From: an uncultured Spirochaetales bacterium
GTDB taxonomy: Bacteria; Spirochaetota; Spirochaetia; Treponematales; Treponemataceae
DNA length: 21,972 nucleotides
Direction: 5' to 3'
Assembly (NCBI GenBank): GCA_946061495.1
Contig: CAMGSV010000014.1
Coordinates: 1-21,972, forward strand
Shown: positions 13,359-20,528 of the stretch, piece by piece
Layout: every line of letters starts with the position of its first letter
How positions within the stretch are numbered: position 1 is the stretch's first letter
Notes under the pieces: generated by a model
Seen by the model: only the letters and a program-made list of their open reading frames with translations
Told to the model about the DNA's origin: nothing
The model's database searches: none
Made by a program: the position numbers and the translations under genes

Positions 13359-14266
13359 AGTCTTTGCATCCCATCGTCTTTGTCATCCTTCTTGTGGTGG
13401 TGGCATTCTCCGCCACCTCCTGTGCTGTCATGAATGCTATGGGCAGCGTTACCTCTGTTGTGGGGACCCTCACGGGAAACGAGGTCTTGGAGTCTGCAGG
13501 TAAATCCGTTGCGGCAGTTGCTGAGGCTTCCGCCCCCATCACTCCGGAGCAGGAGTACTACATCGGCCGCTCAGTCACCGCATCGCTGCTGGGGTCCTAC
13601 AAGATTTATGACAATCCACCGCTCACCGACTACGTGAACAAGGTCTGTCAGGTGCTGGTCCTTAATTCCAGCAGACCCCAGCTGTACAAGGGCTACTATG
13701 TGGCGGTGCTGGATACCGATCAAATCAATGCCTTTGCCTCGTCAGGAGGCCATATTCTGGTGACCCGGGGCCTGCTGTCCTGTGCCTCCAGTGAAGATGC
13801 TCTGGCGGCAGTGCTGGCCCATGAGGTTGCCCACATCCAGCTTCAGCACGGAATCAAGGCCATCAAGGGGGATCGCTGGACAAATGCAGCCCTGAAGGTC
13901 GCCGGCTCCACGATGGTGGCCCTTTCCGACGGAGAGATGAGTGAAATCGTGGATGCCTTTGATGAGTCGGTGGACAGCATTGTCTCCACCATGGTGAATT
14001 CTGGTTACTCTCAGTCCCAGGAATACGATGCCGACGCCACCGCCCTGGAAATCATGGCCGCCGCCGGCTACAATCCCCATGCCATGACCGAGATGCTGGA
14101 GGAGCTAAAGGTGCGTCAGCCCACGTCGTCCGGCGGCTTTGCTTCCACCCACCCTTCCGCCAGCAAGCGTTTGCAAAAGGTGGAGAAGAAACTGAAGTCA
14201 TATCAGCAGGTGTCGGTGCCTGAGCTGCGCCAGCAACGGTTTGATCAGTTTATAGCCGCTCGGTAA
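13355..14266 (+). CDS. M48 family metalloprotease lipoprotein
   Basis: A 303-residue lipoprotein: hydrophobic N-end and lipobox ATSC with Cys at residue 23. A zinc protease of the Oma1/BepA/LoiP type: HEVAH at 156-160 (H156, E157, H160), third ligand E223 in SQEYDADATA, preceded by INAFASSGGHILVTRGLL and followed by STHPSASKRLQ. In Gram-negatives BepA and LoiP degrade misassembled outer-membrane proteins, so envelope quality control is the likely role (inference). It overlaps the SH3-like gene by 4 nt and is followed after 9 nt by the cyclase gene. All catalytic residues are present. Confidence 0.9.
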   Translation: MKSLHPIVFVILLVVVAFSATSCAVMNAMGSVTSVVGTLTGNEVLESAGKSVAAVAEASAPITPEQEYYIGRSVTASLLGSYKIYDNPPLTDYVNKVCQVLVLNSSRPQLYKGYYVAVLDTDQINAFASSGGHILVTRGLLSCASSEDALAAVLAHEVAHIQLQHGIKAIKGDRWTNAALKVAGSTMVALSDGEMSEIVDAFDESVDSIVSTMVNSGYSQSQEYDADATALEIMAAAGYNPHAMTEMLEELKVRQPTSSGGFASTHPSASKRLQKVEKKLKSYQQVSVPELRQQRFDQFIAAR

Positions 14267-14275
14267 GGAGGAGGT

Positions 14276-16423
14276 ATGGCCAAGGGAAGGAGAGACCTAC
14301 TGACCCACGGGATTCGGATAGGGCTGATTGTGGTAGCAATCAGTATGGTGACGTTGTTTTTGGACTGGCTGGGAGTCTTCCAACGGCCGGAGAGCATGCT
14401 CTACGACAGTCGTATGGTTCGTACTGCCTCCTTCCATGGTCCCTCCGATGAAATCGCCCTGGTGCTGCTGGATCAGAATAGTTTGGACTGGGCCCAGGAG
14501 GAGCTGGGCTGGTCCTGGCCCTGGCCTCGCAGCGCCTACGGGGATCTCGTGTCCTTCTTCAATCTGGGCGGGGCGGCTTCTGTAGCCTTCGATGTGCTGT
14601 TCACGGAGCCCTCCCTCTACGGTGATGGTGATGACCAGGCCTTTGCCGATGCCTGCCGTGACTACGGACGGGTGGTGCAGACGGTGTATTTCGACCAATT
14701 GCAGGGAAATGTCTCCCGTTGGCAGGAGGGCTTCCCCCGGCCGCCCCTCACCGATGATTCCCCCGCCGCCGAATCTGCTGGTTCTGCTGAGGCTGGAGCA
14801 GACATGGCGGAGGGGCTGCTCTTTCCCATCGATTCAATTGCCAGGGCGGCAGCAGTGCTGGGAAACATTACCGGCACCTCCGACAGCGACCAGACTATCC
14901 GCCGTGCCAAGGCCTACCGCTCCTTCGACGGCTATTTGGTTCCCACCCTGGGAACGGCGTCCTTCTTTGCCGCTGGACTTGAGGGGCCGGAGCCTGCCGA
15001 CGAGCCGGAGGAGGGCCGCCTGCTCCGCTACCAGCCCTCCCTCAACAGCTATGTTCCCTACAGTGCGGGGCAAGTCCTCCAGAGCTACTACGCCATCCAG
15101 TCGGGACAGGAGCCGTTGCTGGAGCCGGAGCTGTTCCAGGACATGTTCGTCTTCTTCGGCTTCTATGCCCCCGGCCTCTTCGATATCTGCACCACGCCCG
15201 TCTCCGCTGTCTATCCCGGTGTGGGTGTTCATGTGACCCAGCTGGACAACTACCTGCAGGACAGCTTCCTCCGTCCTGCAGGATTCCTTTTGACGGTGCT
15301 GCTGGTGGTGCTGTTGGCCCTGTTGGGAGCTGCCCCGCTTTCTGTCACCGAGATGCTGCACCTGCGGAAGGGAGGTGTCCTTGTTTCGGTGGTGACACTG
15401 CTGTTGTCGGCGGTGATTTTTGTGGTTGTCTCCTATCTCATCTTTGTGCCGGGACTGGTGCTTCCCATGATGCCGCCTCTGGTGGCCCTCTTTCTGTCCT
15501 TTGTGGCCGCCATGGTGGTGTCATACCTCCAGGAAGGACGTCAGCGCCGGTACCTCAAGCATGCTTTCCGCCAATATCTGAGTCCCGCCGTCATCGAGAC
15601 CCTCATTGCCCATCCGGACCGTCTCACTCTGGGAGGCGAGCGTCGCCATATCAGCATCTATTTCTCGGATGTGCAGGGCTTTACCACCATTTCTGAAGGG
15701 TTGGAGCCGGAGGAGCTCACCTCCCTGCTGAACGACTACCTTTCGGCCATGTCGGACATCATCCTGGAGTCTGGCGGCACCATCGACAAGTACGAGGGCG
15801 ACGCTGTCATCGCCTTCTGGAATGCACCGGTGGAGCATCAGGACCACAGCCGTCTGGCAGTGGAGGCAATGGTTCGCTGCCAGGAAAAGCTGGCCCAGAT
15901 GCGGCCTGAGCTGGAGGCCCGTGCGGGGCGGCCCTTCCACATGCGGATTGGTGTCAACACGGGAGATGCGGTGGTGGGCAACATGGGCAGCAAGAGCCAC
16001 TTCGACTACACCATGCTGGGAGATTCAGTGAATCTGGCCGCCCGTCTGGAGGGATTGAACAAGCAGTTCGGCACCTACTCCATGTGCAGCGCCGCCACCC
16101 GTGACGAGGCGTTGGAGTGGGGGACTCAGTTGCGGTTCCGGGAGCTGGCCCGGGTGGCGGTGGTGGGCAAGAAGGAGGCGGTGACGGTGTTCGAGCCAAT
16201 GACAGCGGAGGAGTACCAGCGGCGGCACCGTATTCTGGAGGTCTTTGCCCAGAGCCTCCAGCTGTTCTACCAGGGAAGAATCAAGCAGGCTCTGGAAGGC
16301 TTTTTCGCCATCAGGCAGCTGGATCCCCCCGCCGCCCATTACGTGGAGAAGTGCCAGCAGCTTCTGGACAATCCCCCGGACTTGGACAGTTGGCAGGGAG
16401 TCTGGGTGGCCACCTCAAAGTGA
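14276..16423 (+). CDS. CHASE2 sensor adenylate cyclase (class III)
   Basis: 715 residues. Order: one membrane segment (~12-34), an extracytoplasmic CHASE2 sensor (~40-330, e.g. YDSRMVRT, GGAASVAFDVLFTEPS, GYLVPTLGTASFFAAG), three membrane segments (~334-353, ~366-390, ~393-417), then a cytoplasmic class III cyclase domain (~455-650). Catalytic set intact: metal Asp D465 (FSDVQGFT) and D509 (YEGDAVIAFW), substrate-specifying K505 and D577 (FDYTMLGDSVNLAAR), transition-state N586 and R590. The Lys/Asp pair predicts ATP rather than GTP, hence cAMP. A low-complexity Ala/Ser/Glu insert sits in the sensor at ~160-180. The start has AAGGAGGAGG just upstream. No cAMP receptor lies in the window. Confidence 0.93.
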   Translation: MAKGRRDLLTHGIRIGLIVVAISMVTLFLDWLGVFQRPESMLYDSRMVRTASFHGPSDEIALVLLDQNSLDWAQEELGWSWPWPRSAYGDLVSFFNLGGAASVAFDVLFTEPSLYGDGDDQAFADACRDYGRVVQTVYFDQLQGNVSRWQEGFPRPPLTDDSPAAESAGSAEAGADMAEGLLFPIDSIARAAAVLGNITGTSDSDQTIRRAKAYRSFDGYLVPTLGTASFFAAGLEGPEPADEPEEGRLLRYQPSLNSYVPYSAGQVLQSYYAIQSGQEPLLEPELFQDMFVFFGFYAPGLFDICTTPVSAVYPGVGVHVTQLDNYLQDSFLRPAGFLLTVLLVVLLALLGAAPLSVTEMLHLRKGGVLVSVVTLLLSAVIFVVVSYLIFVPGLVLPMMPPLVALFLSFVAAMVVSYLQEGRQRRYLKHAFRQYLSPAVIETLIAHPDRLTLGGERRHISIYFSDVQGFTTISEGLEPEELTSLLNDYLSAMSDIILESGGTIDKYEGDAVIAFWNAPVEHQDHSRLAVEAMVRCQEKLAQMRPELEARAGRPFHMRIGVNTGDAVVGNMGSKSHFDYTMLGDSVNLAARLEGLNKQFGTYSMCSAATRDEALEWGTQLRFRELARVAVVGKKEAVTVFEPMTAEEYQRRHRILEVFAQSLQLFYQGRIKQALEGFFAIRQLDPPAAHYVEKCQQLLDNPPDLDSWQGVWVATSK

Positions 16424-16452
16424 GTCCTTCTGTAGACTGGAGAAAAGGGTGT

Positions 16453-17364
16453 TCAACGGGGCGGTTGGCGTGACCTTCTGAAGGGTGCCAGTAGGAAGGA
16501 AAACCCCGTCTCCGCCAAGACGATGGCTGCAAACAGCAGGATGCATCCCCCTATCATGGGTGGTGTCATTCGTTCCTCCAGTACTAGCCAAGAGAACAGC
16601 ACCCCAAAGAATGCCTCCAAGGAAAGGAAGATGGCGGCCACGGAGGTGGGGGTGTATTTCTGGCAGATATTCTGCAGCAGGAAGGCCAGCAGGGTACTGA
16701 ACAGCCCCAGATACAGGATGGAAAGCATGGTTCTGGTACGGCTCAGCTCTCCCAAGGGCACTGGGCCGTCAAAGAAGGGGGCGCAGATCCAGGACAGGAT
16801 GGCCGCCGTAGCCAATTGCAGTACCGTCAGCAGGATGGCATCCTCGGTGGCGTTGTACTGGGCAATAAAAATAATCTGCAATGCAAAAAAGATTCCGCAA
16901 AAAAGGGTCATCACGTCCCCCTTGTTCATGGTCAGGTTCTCCTGCAAGGTCAGCAGGGCAATGCCCACCATGGCCATGAGGGCGGCCACAATGATATGAA
17001 AGCCGGGAAATCTGCGGGTAAAAAGCCACAGAATCAATGGTACAAGGATGACGTAGACCGCAGTGAGGAAGGCATTCTTTCCCGCCGTGGTGTACTGGAT
17101 GCCGATGGTCTGCAGCAGGTAGGCCAGAAAGAGACAGAGGCCAATGATGATGCCGTGAACTAGTATGGAGCCATTCAGCTTCCTGAATTTTTGCGGGGTG
17201 AGCAAGGCCAGTCCCCCTGCCGCAATGGAAAAGCGGAATGCCATCATATAAACTGGTGGAACAGAATCCACCGTGTCCTTCACCACCACAAAGGCAAAGC
17301 CCCAGATGGTGGTAGTAATCAGCATTCCAATAGAAGAAAGTATAGTGACTGTCCCTTGTCTCAT
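16453..17364 (-). CDS. EamA/DMT family transporter
   Basis: 303 residues with about ten membrane helices in two similar halves, typical of the EamA (drug/metabolite transporter) family: the first half starts MLITTTIWGFAFVVVKDTVDSVPPVYMMAFRF, the second repeat VMTLFCGIFFALQIIFIA ... FLLQNICQKYTPTSVAAIFLSLEAFFGVLFSWLVLEERMTP. Probably exports or imports a small metabolite across the inner membrane; the substrate cannot be predicted. ATG at 17364 is preceded by GGGAGG at 5 nt; a GTG two codons earlier overlaps that site and is rejected. The gene is convergent with the cyclase gene (29-nt gap, no clear terminator) and divergent from the lytic transglycosylase. Confidence 0.9.
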   Translation of the reverse strand: MRQGTVTILSSIGMLITTTIWGFAFVVVKDTVDSVPPVYMMAFRFSIAAGGLALLTPQKFRKLNGSILVHGIIIGLCLFLAYLLQTIGIQYTTAGKNAFLTAVYVILVPLILWLFTRRFPGFHIIVAALMAMVGIALLTLQENLTMNKGDVMTLFCGIFFALQIIFIAQYNATEDAILLTVLQLATAAILSWICAPFFDGPVPLGELSRTRTMLSILYLGLFSTLLAFLLQNICQKYTPTSVAAIFLSLEAFFGVLFSWLVLEERMTPPMIGGCILLFAAIVLAETGFSFLLAPFRRSRQPPR

Positions 17365-17390
17365 GTCCACCTCCCGTATCAGACCCTCTG

Positions 17391-17419
17391 ACTATATCGG
17401 TTATCCGTTCCGTTGGCAA
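17391..17419 (-). promoter_or_regulatory. Promoter of EamA gene
   Basis: On the minus strand: TTGCCA (17419-17414), 17-nt spacer, TATAGT (17396-17391). Same -35 hexamer and spacing as the galE and U32 promoters. Transcription start is expected near 17384, giving a ~20-nt leader with GGGAGG. Confidence 0.65.
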
Positions 17420-17570
17420 TTGGGTACCGGGATTTTGGGTATTGCATCTTATTTATCTATAGTAAAATATTTATACATTTGCACGCTTTTCAATATTTTG
17501 CAAAATTATGTAGAAATCTCAAAAAATTACAATAAAACACAATGAATGTATTGATTTTCTTTTTGTTTTG

Positions 17571-17576
17571 TATAAT
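17571..17576 (+). promoter_or_regulatory. Candidate -10 box for lytic transglycosylase
   Basis: Perfect TATAAT (17571-17576) 20 nt before the ATG, in the AT-rich 232-bp divergent intergenic region. No good -35 at 17 nt; TTGATT (17551-17556) is only 14 nt away. Confidence 0.45.
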
Positions 17577-17596
17577 ACTCGAGGTAGGTAATAGTT

Positions 17597-18421
17597 ATGA
17601 CACAGAAAGACAATGTATCGATGAACCCCTTTGTCCGTTCCTGGGGTGTGCTGGTTTTCTGCTTTCTCTTCCTTGTTGCTGGCATCCTTTGTTTGGGACT
17701 GTTTCCTGCCGATCCCCACTTTTCCAAGAAAACAACTGCATCGGTAGTCCCTACGCAGGCAGAAATACCTTTAATTGAAGATTTGGTCGCTCAAGAAGAC
17801 GCTAGTCTTCCCATCCTGGAGGTTTCCTATCGAGAAGGAAAAAAAATTGAAGAGACAAGCCTCTTTGCAGAGGAGGTGACGGGTTCCTTGGGAGTGACAG
17901 CAGCCAATTATGGCAGGCAGTTTGATGTGGGATTGGAACTGTATCGCTCTGTTCACACCAGAACAGCAGTGGAATGGTTCTATACCAATGTAACGGAGAA
18001 TCGTGATGTGGCGCTGGCTATCCTGCAGGAGGCCGACAAGAATAACATCCCCCTGTCCCTGGCTTTTTCCCTGGCCTACACGGAAAGTCGCTACAAGACC
18101 AGGGCTGTCAACCGGAACACCAACAGCTCCATTGATCGGGGCATCTTCCAGCTGAACAACAAATCCTTTCCCGCATTGGTGGAGGCCGACTTCTTCGATC
18201 CCTATATCAGTGCCAAGTACGGTATGTCTCATCTCCGCTACTGCCTGGACACCGCCGGAAACGAGGTGTCTGCCTTGGCGATGTACAATGCTGGAACAAA
18301 CCGTGTTCGCAACAATGGTACGCCCCAGATGACTCTGAACTATATCTCAAACATTCAGACCTATCGTCAGGGGCTGGACCAGCTGTTCAACCATGAGGTT
18401 GGTGCAGGCTCACGTCCGTGA
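17597..18421 (+). CDS. Membrane-anchored lytic transglycosylase (SLT/goose-lysozyme-like fold)
   Basis: 274 residues. One N-terminal membrane anchor (~15-36), a linker, and a C-terminal transglycosylase domain (~135-265). Catalytic Glu E163 lies in LAYTESRYKTRAVN, followed by RGIFQLNNKSFP and ALAMYNAGTNRVRN, the usual SLT motifs. It cleaves peptidoglycan with anhydro-MurNAc formation in the periplasm. The Gln-Leu-Asn (QLN) motif and AxxYNAG are intact, so it should be active. The ribosome binding site is weak (GAGGTAGG, ~10 nt upstream); a second ATG at 17621 would still keep the anchor but lacks any site. It ends inside a 12-bp overlap with the convergent GH5-like gene. Confidence 0.88.
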   Translation: MTQKDNVSMNPFVRSWGVLVFCFLFLVAGILCLGLFPADPHFSKKTTASVVPTQAEIPLIEDLVAQEDASLPILEVSYREGKKIEETSLFAEEVTGSLGVTAANYGRQFDVGLELYRSVHTRTAVEWFYTNVTENRDVALAILQEADKNNIPLSLAFSLAYTESRYKTRAVNRNTNSSIDRGIFQLNNKSFPALVEADFFDPYISAKYGMSHLRYCLDTAGNEVSALAMYNAGTNRVRNNGTPQMTLNYISNIQTYRQGLDQLFNHEVGAGSRP

Positions 18422-19474
18422 GGATGCCTCCACCATTTCCATGCTGACAAAATAGGAGAGTTCCTCCTCCTGGACTATCTCCAAAATACACTCGGTGCCT
18501 TGGGTTGAGGTAATTTCTGCCATCACGGCGTTACCTCCTCCTGAGGCTTTTTTTATTTCATCTTTGAACTGAACCCTGCGCTTGTCCTTTGAGAACATTC
18601 CCAGCAGTTTTTTCTGGGTGGTGGGACATCCCAGTAGGGTGATGACCTTGGCTGCCTCGGAGTCTGCATCTGGGATGACACCTCCCTCCTTCTGGATGGT
18701 GGCAGCCTCCTTGGTGTTGTAGTCTGGATGAAATTTCCACTTGGAATAGTGGCCGCTGGTGGTGGGCTCCGCCAGAAACAGGTAGTGACTGTGCTTCTTG
18801 TGGAAAGCCGCCATGTATTTCTTCTGAAAGGGCTTCAGACAGTCCCGTTCAAAATCCAGGGGGAACAGTTCCAGTGCCTTGGTGTCGCCGGGACTGCCCT
18901 CCGCCATGATGCCAAAGCCCACCACCGTTTTGCAGTCCTTGATGCGGCGGGCGGCGTGCTTCATGGCGGCGATATAGTGGTCCTGCAAATAGTCCTGGAT
19001 GTTGTCTCCCTCCACCAGGCATTCTGGTGCCATTTTTTTGCCAGCCCAGAACAGGGTGAACATGGTCTCCCGTCGCTTCTGCTCATCCATTGACTCCTCC
19101 AGATCAGCTATCCTTAAGGTCCATGGAGGGGCACCACACCCGCCAAGGCAGGAGCCCCAGTTCTTCATCACTGGCTCCACAAACACCAGGATACCATCAG
19201 TTTCAGCCTGCTTCAGCAGTGTTCGTAGATCCGCCAGGTACGCCTCGTTGTAGCTGTCTGGTTCTGGCTCCAAATCCTCCCATGCTATTTGCCAGCGTAG
19301 CATGGTGATGCCCGCCTTCTTCATTTTTGCAAAAAGATTTTCTACCTCTTGAAGACGGGGAAGTTTTGAGGAAGCCTCTCCACGTAAAAGGGTGGTGCCT
19401 CGGAAAACTCTTTTTTTTTCCTGGGCATCTACAATGGTACCGTCTTGGATGGAAATAATGGACTCATACCTCAT
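18410..19474 (-). CDS. GH5-like TIM-barrel protein, divergent
   Basis: 354 residues without a signal peptide. It resembles glycoside hydrolase family 5: VFRGTTLLRG near the N-end, KAGITMLRWQIAWEDLEPEPDSYNEAYL (~53-80), CGAPPWTL (~113-120), a beta-4-like strand VVGFGIMAEGSPGD with E192 in the acid/base position, LFLAEPTTSGHY (~232-242) and AVMAEITSTQ with E320 as candidate nucleophile. The canonical NEP is AEG here and the barrel is shorter than usual, so it may be a divergent enzyme or one with altered chemistry. Cytoplasmic location suggests action on imported oligosaccharides or glycolipids (inference). AGGAG lies 6 nt before the ATG. Its stop overlaps the lytic transglycosylase stop. Confidence 0.7.
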   Translation of the reverse strand: MRYESIISIQDGTIVDAQEKKRVFRGTTLLRGEASSKLPRLQEVENLFAKMKKAGITMLRWQIAWEDLEPEPDSYNEAYLADLRTLLKQAETDGILVFVEPVMKNWGSCLGGCGAPPWTLRIADLEESMDEQKRRETMFTLFWAGKKMAPECLVEGDNIQDYLQDHYIAAMKHAARRIKDCKTVVGFGIMAEGSPGDTKALELFPLDFERDCLKPFQKKYMAAFHKKHSHYLFLAEPTTSGHYSKWKFHPDYNTKEAATIQKEGGVIPDADSEAAKVITLLGCPTTQKKLLGMFSKDKRRVQFKDEIKKASGGGNAVMAEITSTQGTECILEIVQEEELSYFVSMEMVEASSRT

Positions 19475-19516
19475 GGGTTTCTCCTGATTTGCTGAATCGG
19501 ATTATGCAAATGGAAT

Positions 19517-19559
19517 AAAAATAGACCACGCCAAGAAAGCTTGGACAGTGGTCTATTTT
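19517..19559 (-). terminator. Intrinsic terminator after EIIA gene
   Basis: A perfect 12-bp stem (19518-19529 with 19548-19559; AAAATAGACCAC and its complement) with an inner CCAAG/CTTGG pairing. Read on the minus strand it is followed by TTTTTATT. It separates the EIIA gene from the GH5-like gene. Confidence 0.85.
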
Positions 19560-19590
19560 GCGATACTATACATGTAAGACATACCGTCGG

Positions 19591-20037
19591 TTATTCGGTG
19601 AGAATCTTGATGACCTGGGCCTTGTCTGTTGTGTTCAGGATTTCCTGGCGCTTCTCTGCACTCTTGAACAGGAGGCTGACCTCAGCAAGGAACTGCAGGT
19701 GAGGCCCAGTCTTGTTTACGGGAGAAAGAGTCATGATAAAAATTCGGCAGGGCTCCTGATCAAGTGAATCGAAGTCCACGGGATTGTCGGAAACACCGAT
19801 ACAGGCCACGAGATCTGATACGGTGTCTGTCTTTCCGTGAGGGATGGCGATTCCATGCTTCATACCTGTAGACATCTTCCGTTCACGATCAAGCACACAT
19901 TCTCTGGCAGCATCCTTGTCTGTCACCTTTCCGGCAGAAATCAGGATGTCCAGCATCTCGTCGATAATCTCTTCTTTAGTCGTTCCTTTGAGATGCAAAT
20001 TGACAGTTTCGGGCGTTAATACAGTTCTTAAGTTCAT
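19591..20037 (-). CDS. ptsN: PTS EIIA domain protein, nitrogen/fructose type
   Basis: 148 residues, a single EIIA domain of the mannitol/fructose/Ntr class. Phosphorylation site H67 in MKHGIAIPHGKTDTV; also LVACIGVS, IFIMTLSPV, HLQFLAEVSLLFKS. It accepts phosphate from HPr or NPr. No EIIB or EIIC is nearby, so a regulatory (EIIA-Ntr) role is more likely than sugar uptake, as in other spirochaetes with incomplete PTS (inference). Start 20037 has no Shine-Dalgarno; instead a promoter -10 box ends 6 nt before the ATG. Monocistronic with its own terminator and divergent from the 133-residue gene. Confidence 0.9.
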   Translation of the reverse strand: MNLRTVLTPETVNLHLKGTTKEEIIDEMLDILISAGKVTDKDAARECVLDRERKMSTGMKHGIAIPHGKTDTVSDLVACIGVSDNPVDFDSLDQEPCRIFIMTLSPVNKTGPHLQFLAEVSLLFKSAEKRQEILNTTDKAQVIKILTE

Positions 20038-20043
20038 AAAATC

Positions 20044-20072
20044 AGTTTATGCCTAGTTGCATGAAAAGTCAA
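20044..20072 (-). promoter_or_regulatory. Leaderless promoter of EIIA gene
   Basis: On the minus strand: TTGACT (20072-20067, 5/6), 17-nt spacer, TAAACT (20049-20044, 4/6), 6 nt, then ATG at 20037. Transcription is predicted to start at the A of ATG. Confidence 0.6.
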
Positions 20073-20091
20073 GAAAAAAACTAGATTTTCG

Positions 20092-20120
20092 TTAAAATTT
20101 CCCATGGTTTCTGGTATACT
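20092..20120 (+). promoter_or_regulatory. Leaderless promoter of the 133-residue gene
   Basis: TTAAAA (20092-20097, 4/6), 17-nt spacer, TATACT (20115-20120), 6 nt, then ATG at 20127. Transcription is predicted to start at the A of ATG. No Shine-Dalgarno is present. Confidence 0.6.
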
Positions 20121-20126
20121 TGTTTT

Positions 20127-20528
20127 ATGAACAATACAGATAAATTCCTTGCTGATGTAAAGCGTATCGTGAAGCGAAATCATAGTGAAACTACCCAGTA
20201 TGATGGTTTGGAGTGCAGTCGTCAGGTAGCGAATCTCTTTTGCTCATATAATAAAGAGTTGGGAGCTCTTCCTCATTCTATCGCCGAGTACTGGCTTACC
20301 ACCTATGTGAAAAAAAGCAGTGACCTTGGACAGGAGCCCAGCAGCAAGAGCCAGGACTGGCTGGCGGATGTGTTGGCCTTCTTGGCGGGAGAGGAAGGCG
20401 AGCTGAAGTCTATTACCGCCACCGACTGGGTGACGCTCAGGGACTTGGTCAATTTTGAGGCGGAGGACCTGCCCATGGAGGTGCTTTCCTCACTGATGGG
20501 TACCTTGCTGGAAAGAGGTGTTCTGTAG
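20127..20528 (+). CDS. Hypothetical protein coupled to radical SAM gene
   Basis: 133 residues, unrecognised. It has no signal peptide and is predicted helical: FLADVKRIVKRNHSETTQYDGLECSRQVANLFCSYNKELG, WLADVLAFLAGEEGEL, DWVTLRDLVNFEAEDLPMEVLSSLMGTLLERGVL. It is acidic toward the C-terminus. Its TAG stop shares one base with the GTG start of the radical SAM gene, so the two are translationally coupled and probably functionally linked. Its own start appears leaderless. It could be a small regulator or partner of the radical SAM protein, which is inference only. Confidence 0.8.
   Translation: MNNTDKFLADVKRIVKRNHSETTQYDGLECSRQVANLFCSYNKELGALPHSIAEYWLTTYVKKSSDLGQEPSSKSQDWLADVLAFLAGEEGELKSITATDWVTLRDLVNFEAEDLPMEVLSSLMGTLLERGVL

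Noticed and set aside
18410..19474. Calling the GH5-like protein catalytically dead
   Set aside because: Although NEP is replaced, E192 and a plausible nucleophile E320 in AVMAEITSTQ are both present, so inactivity cannot be claimed.
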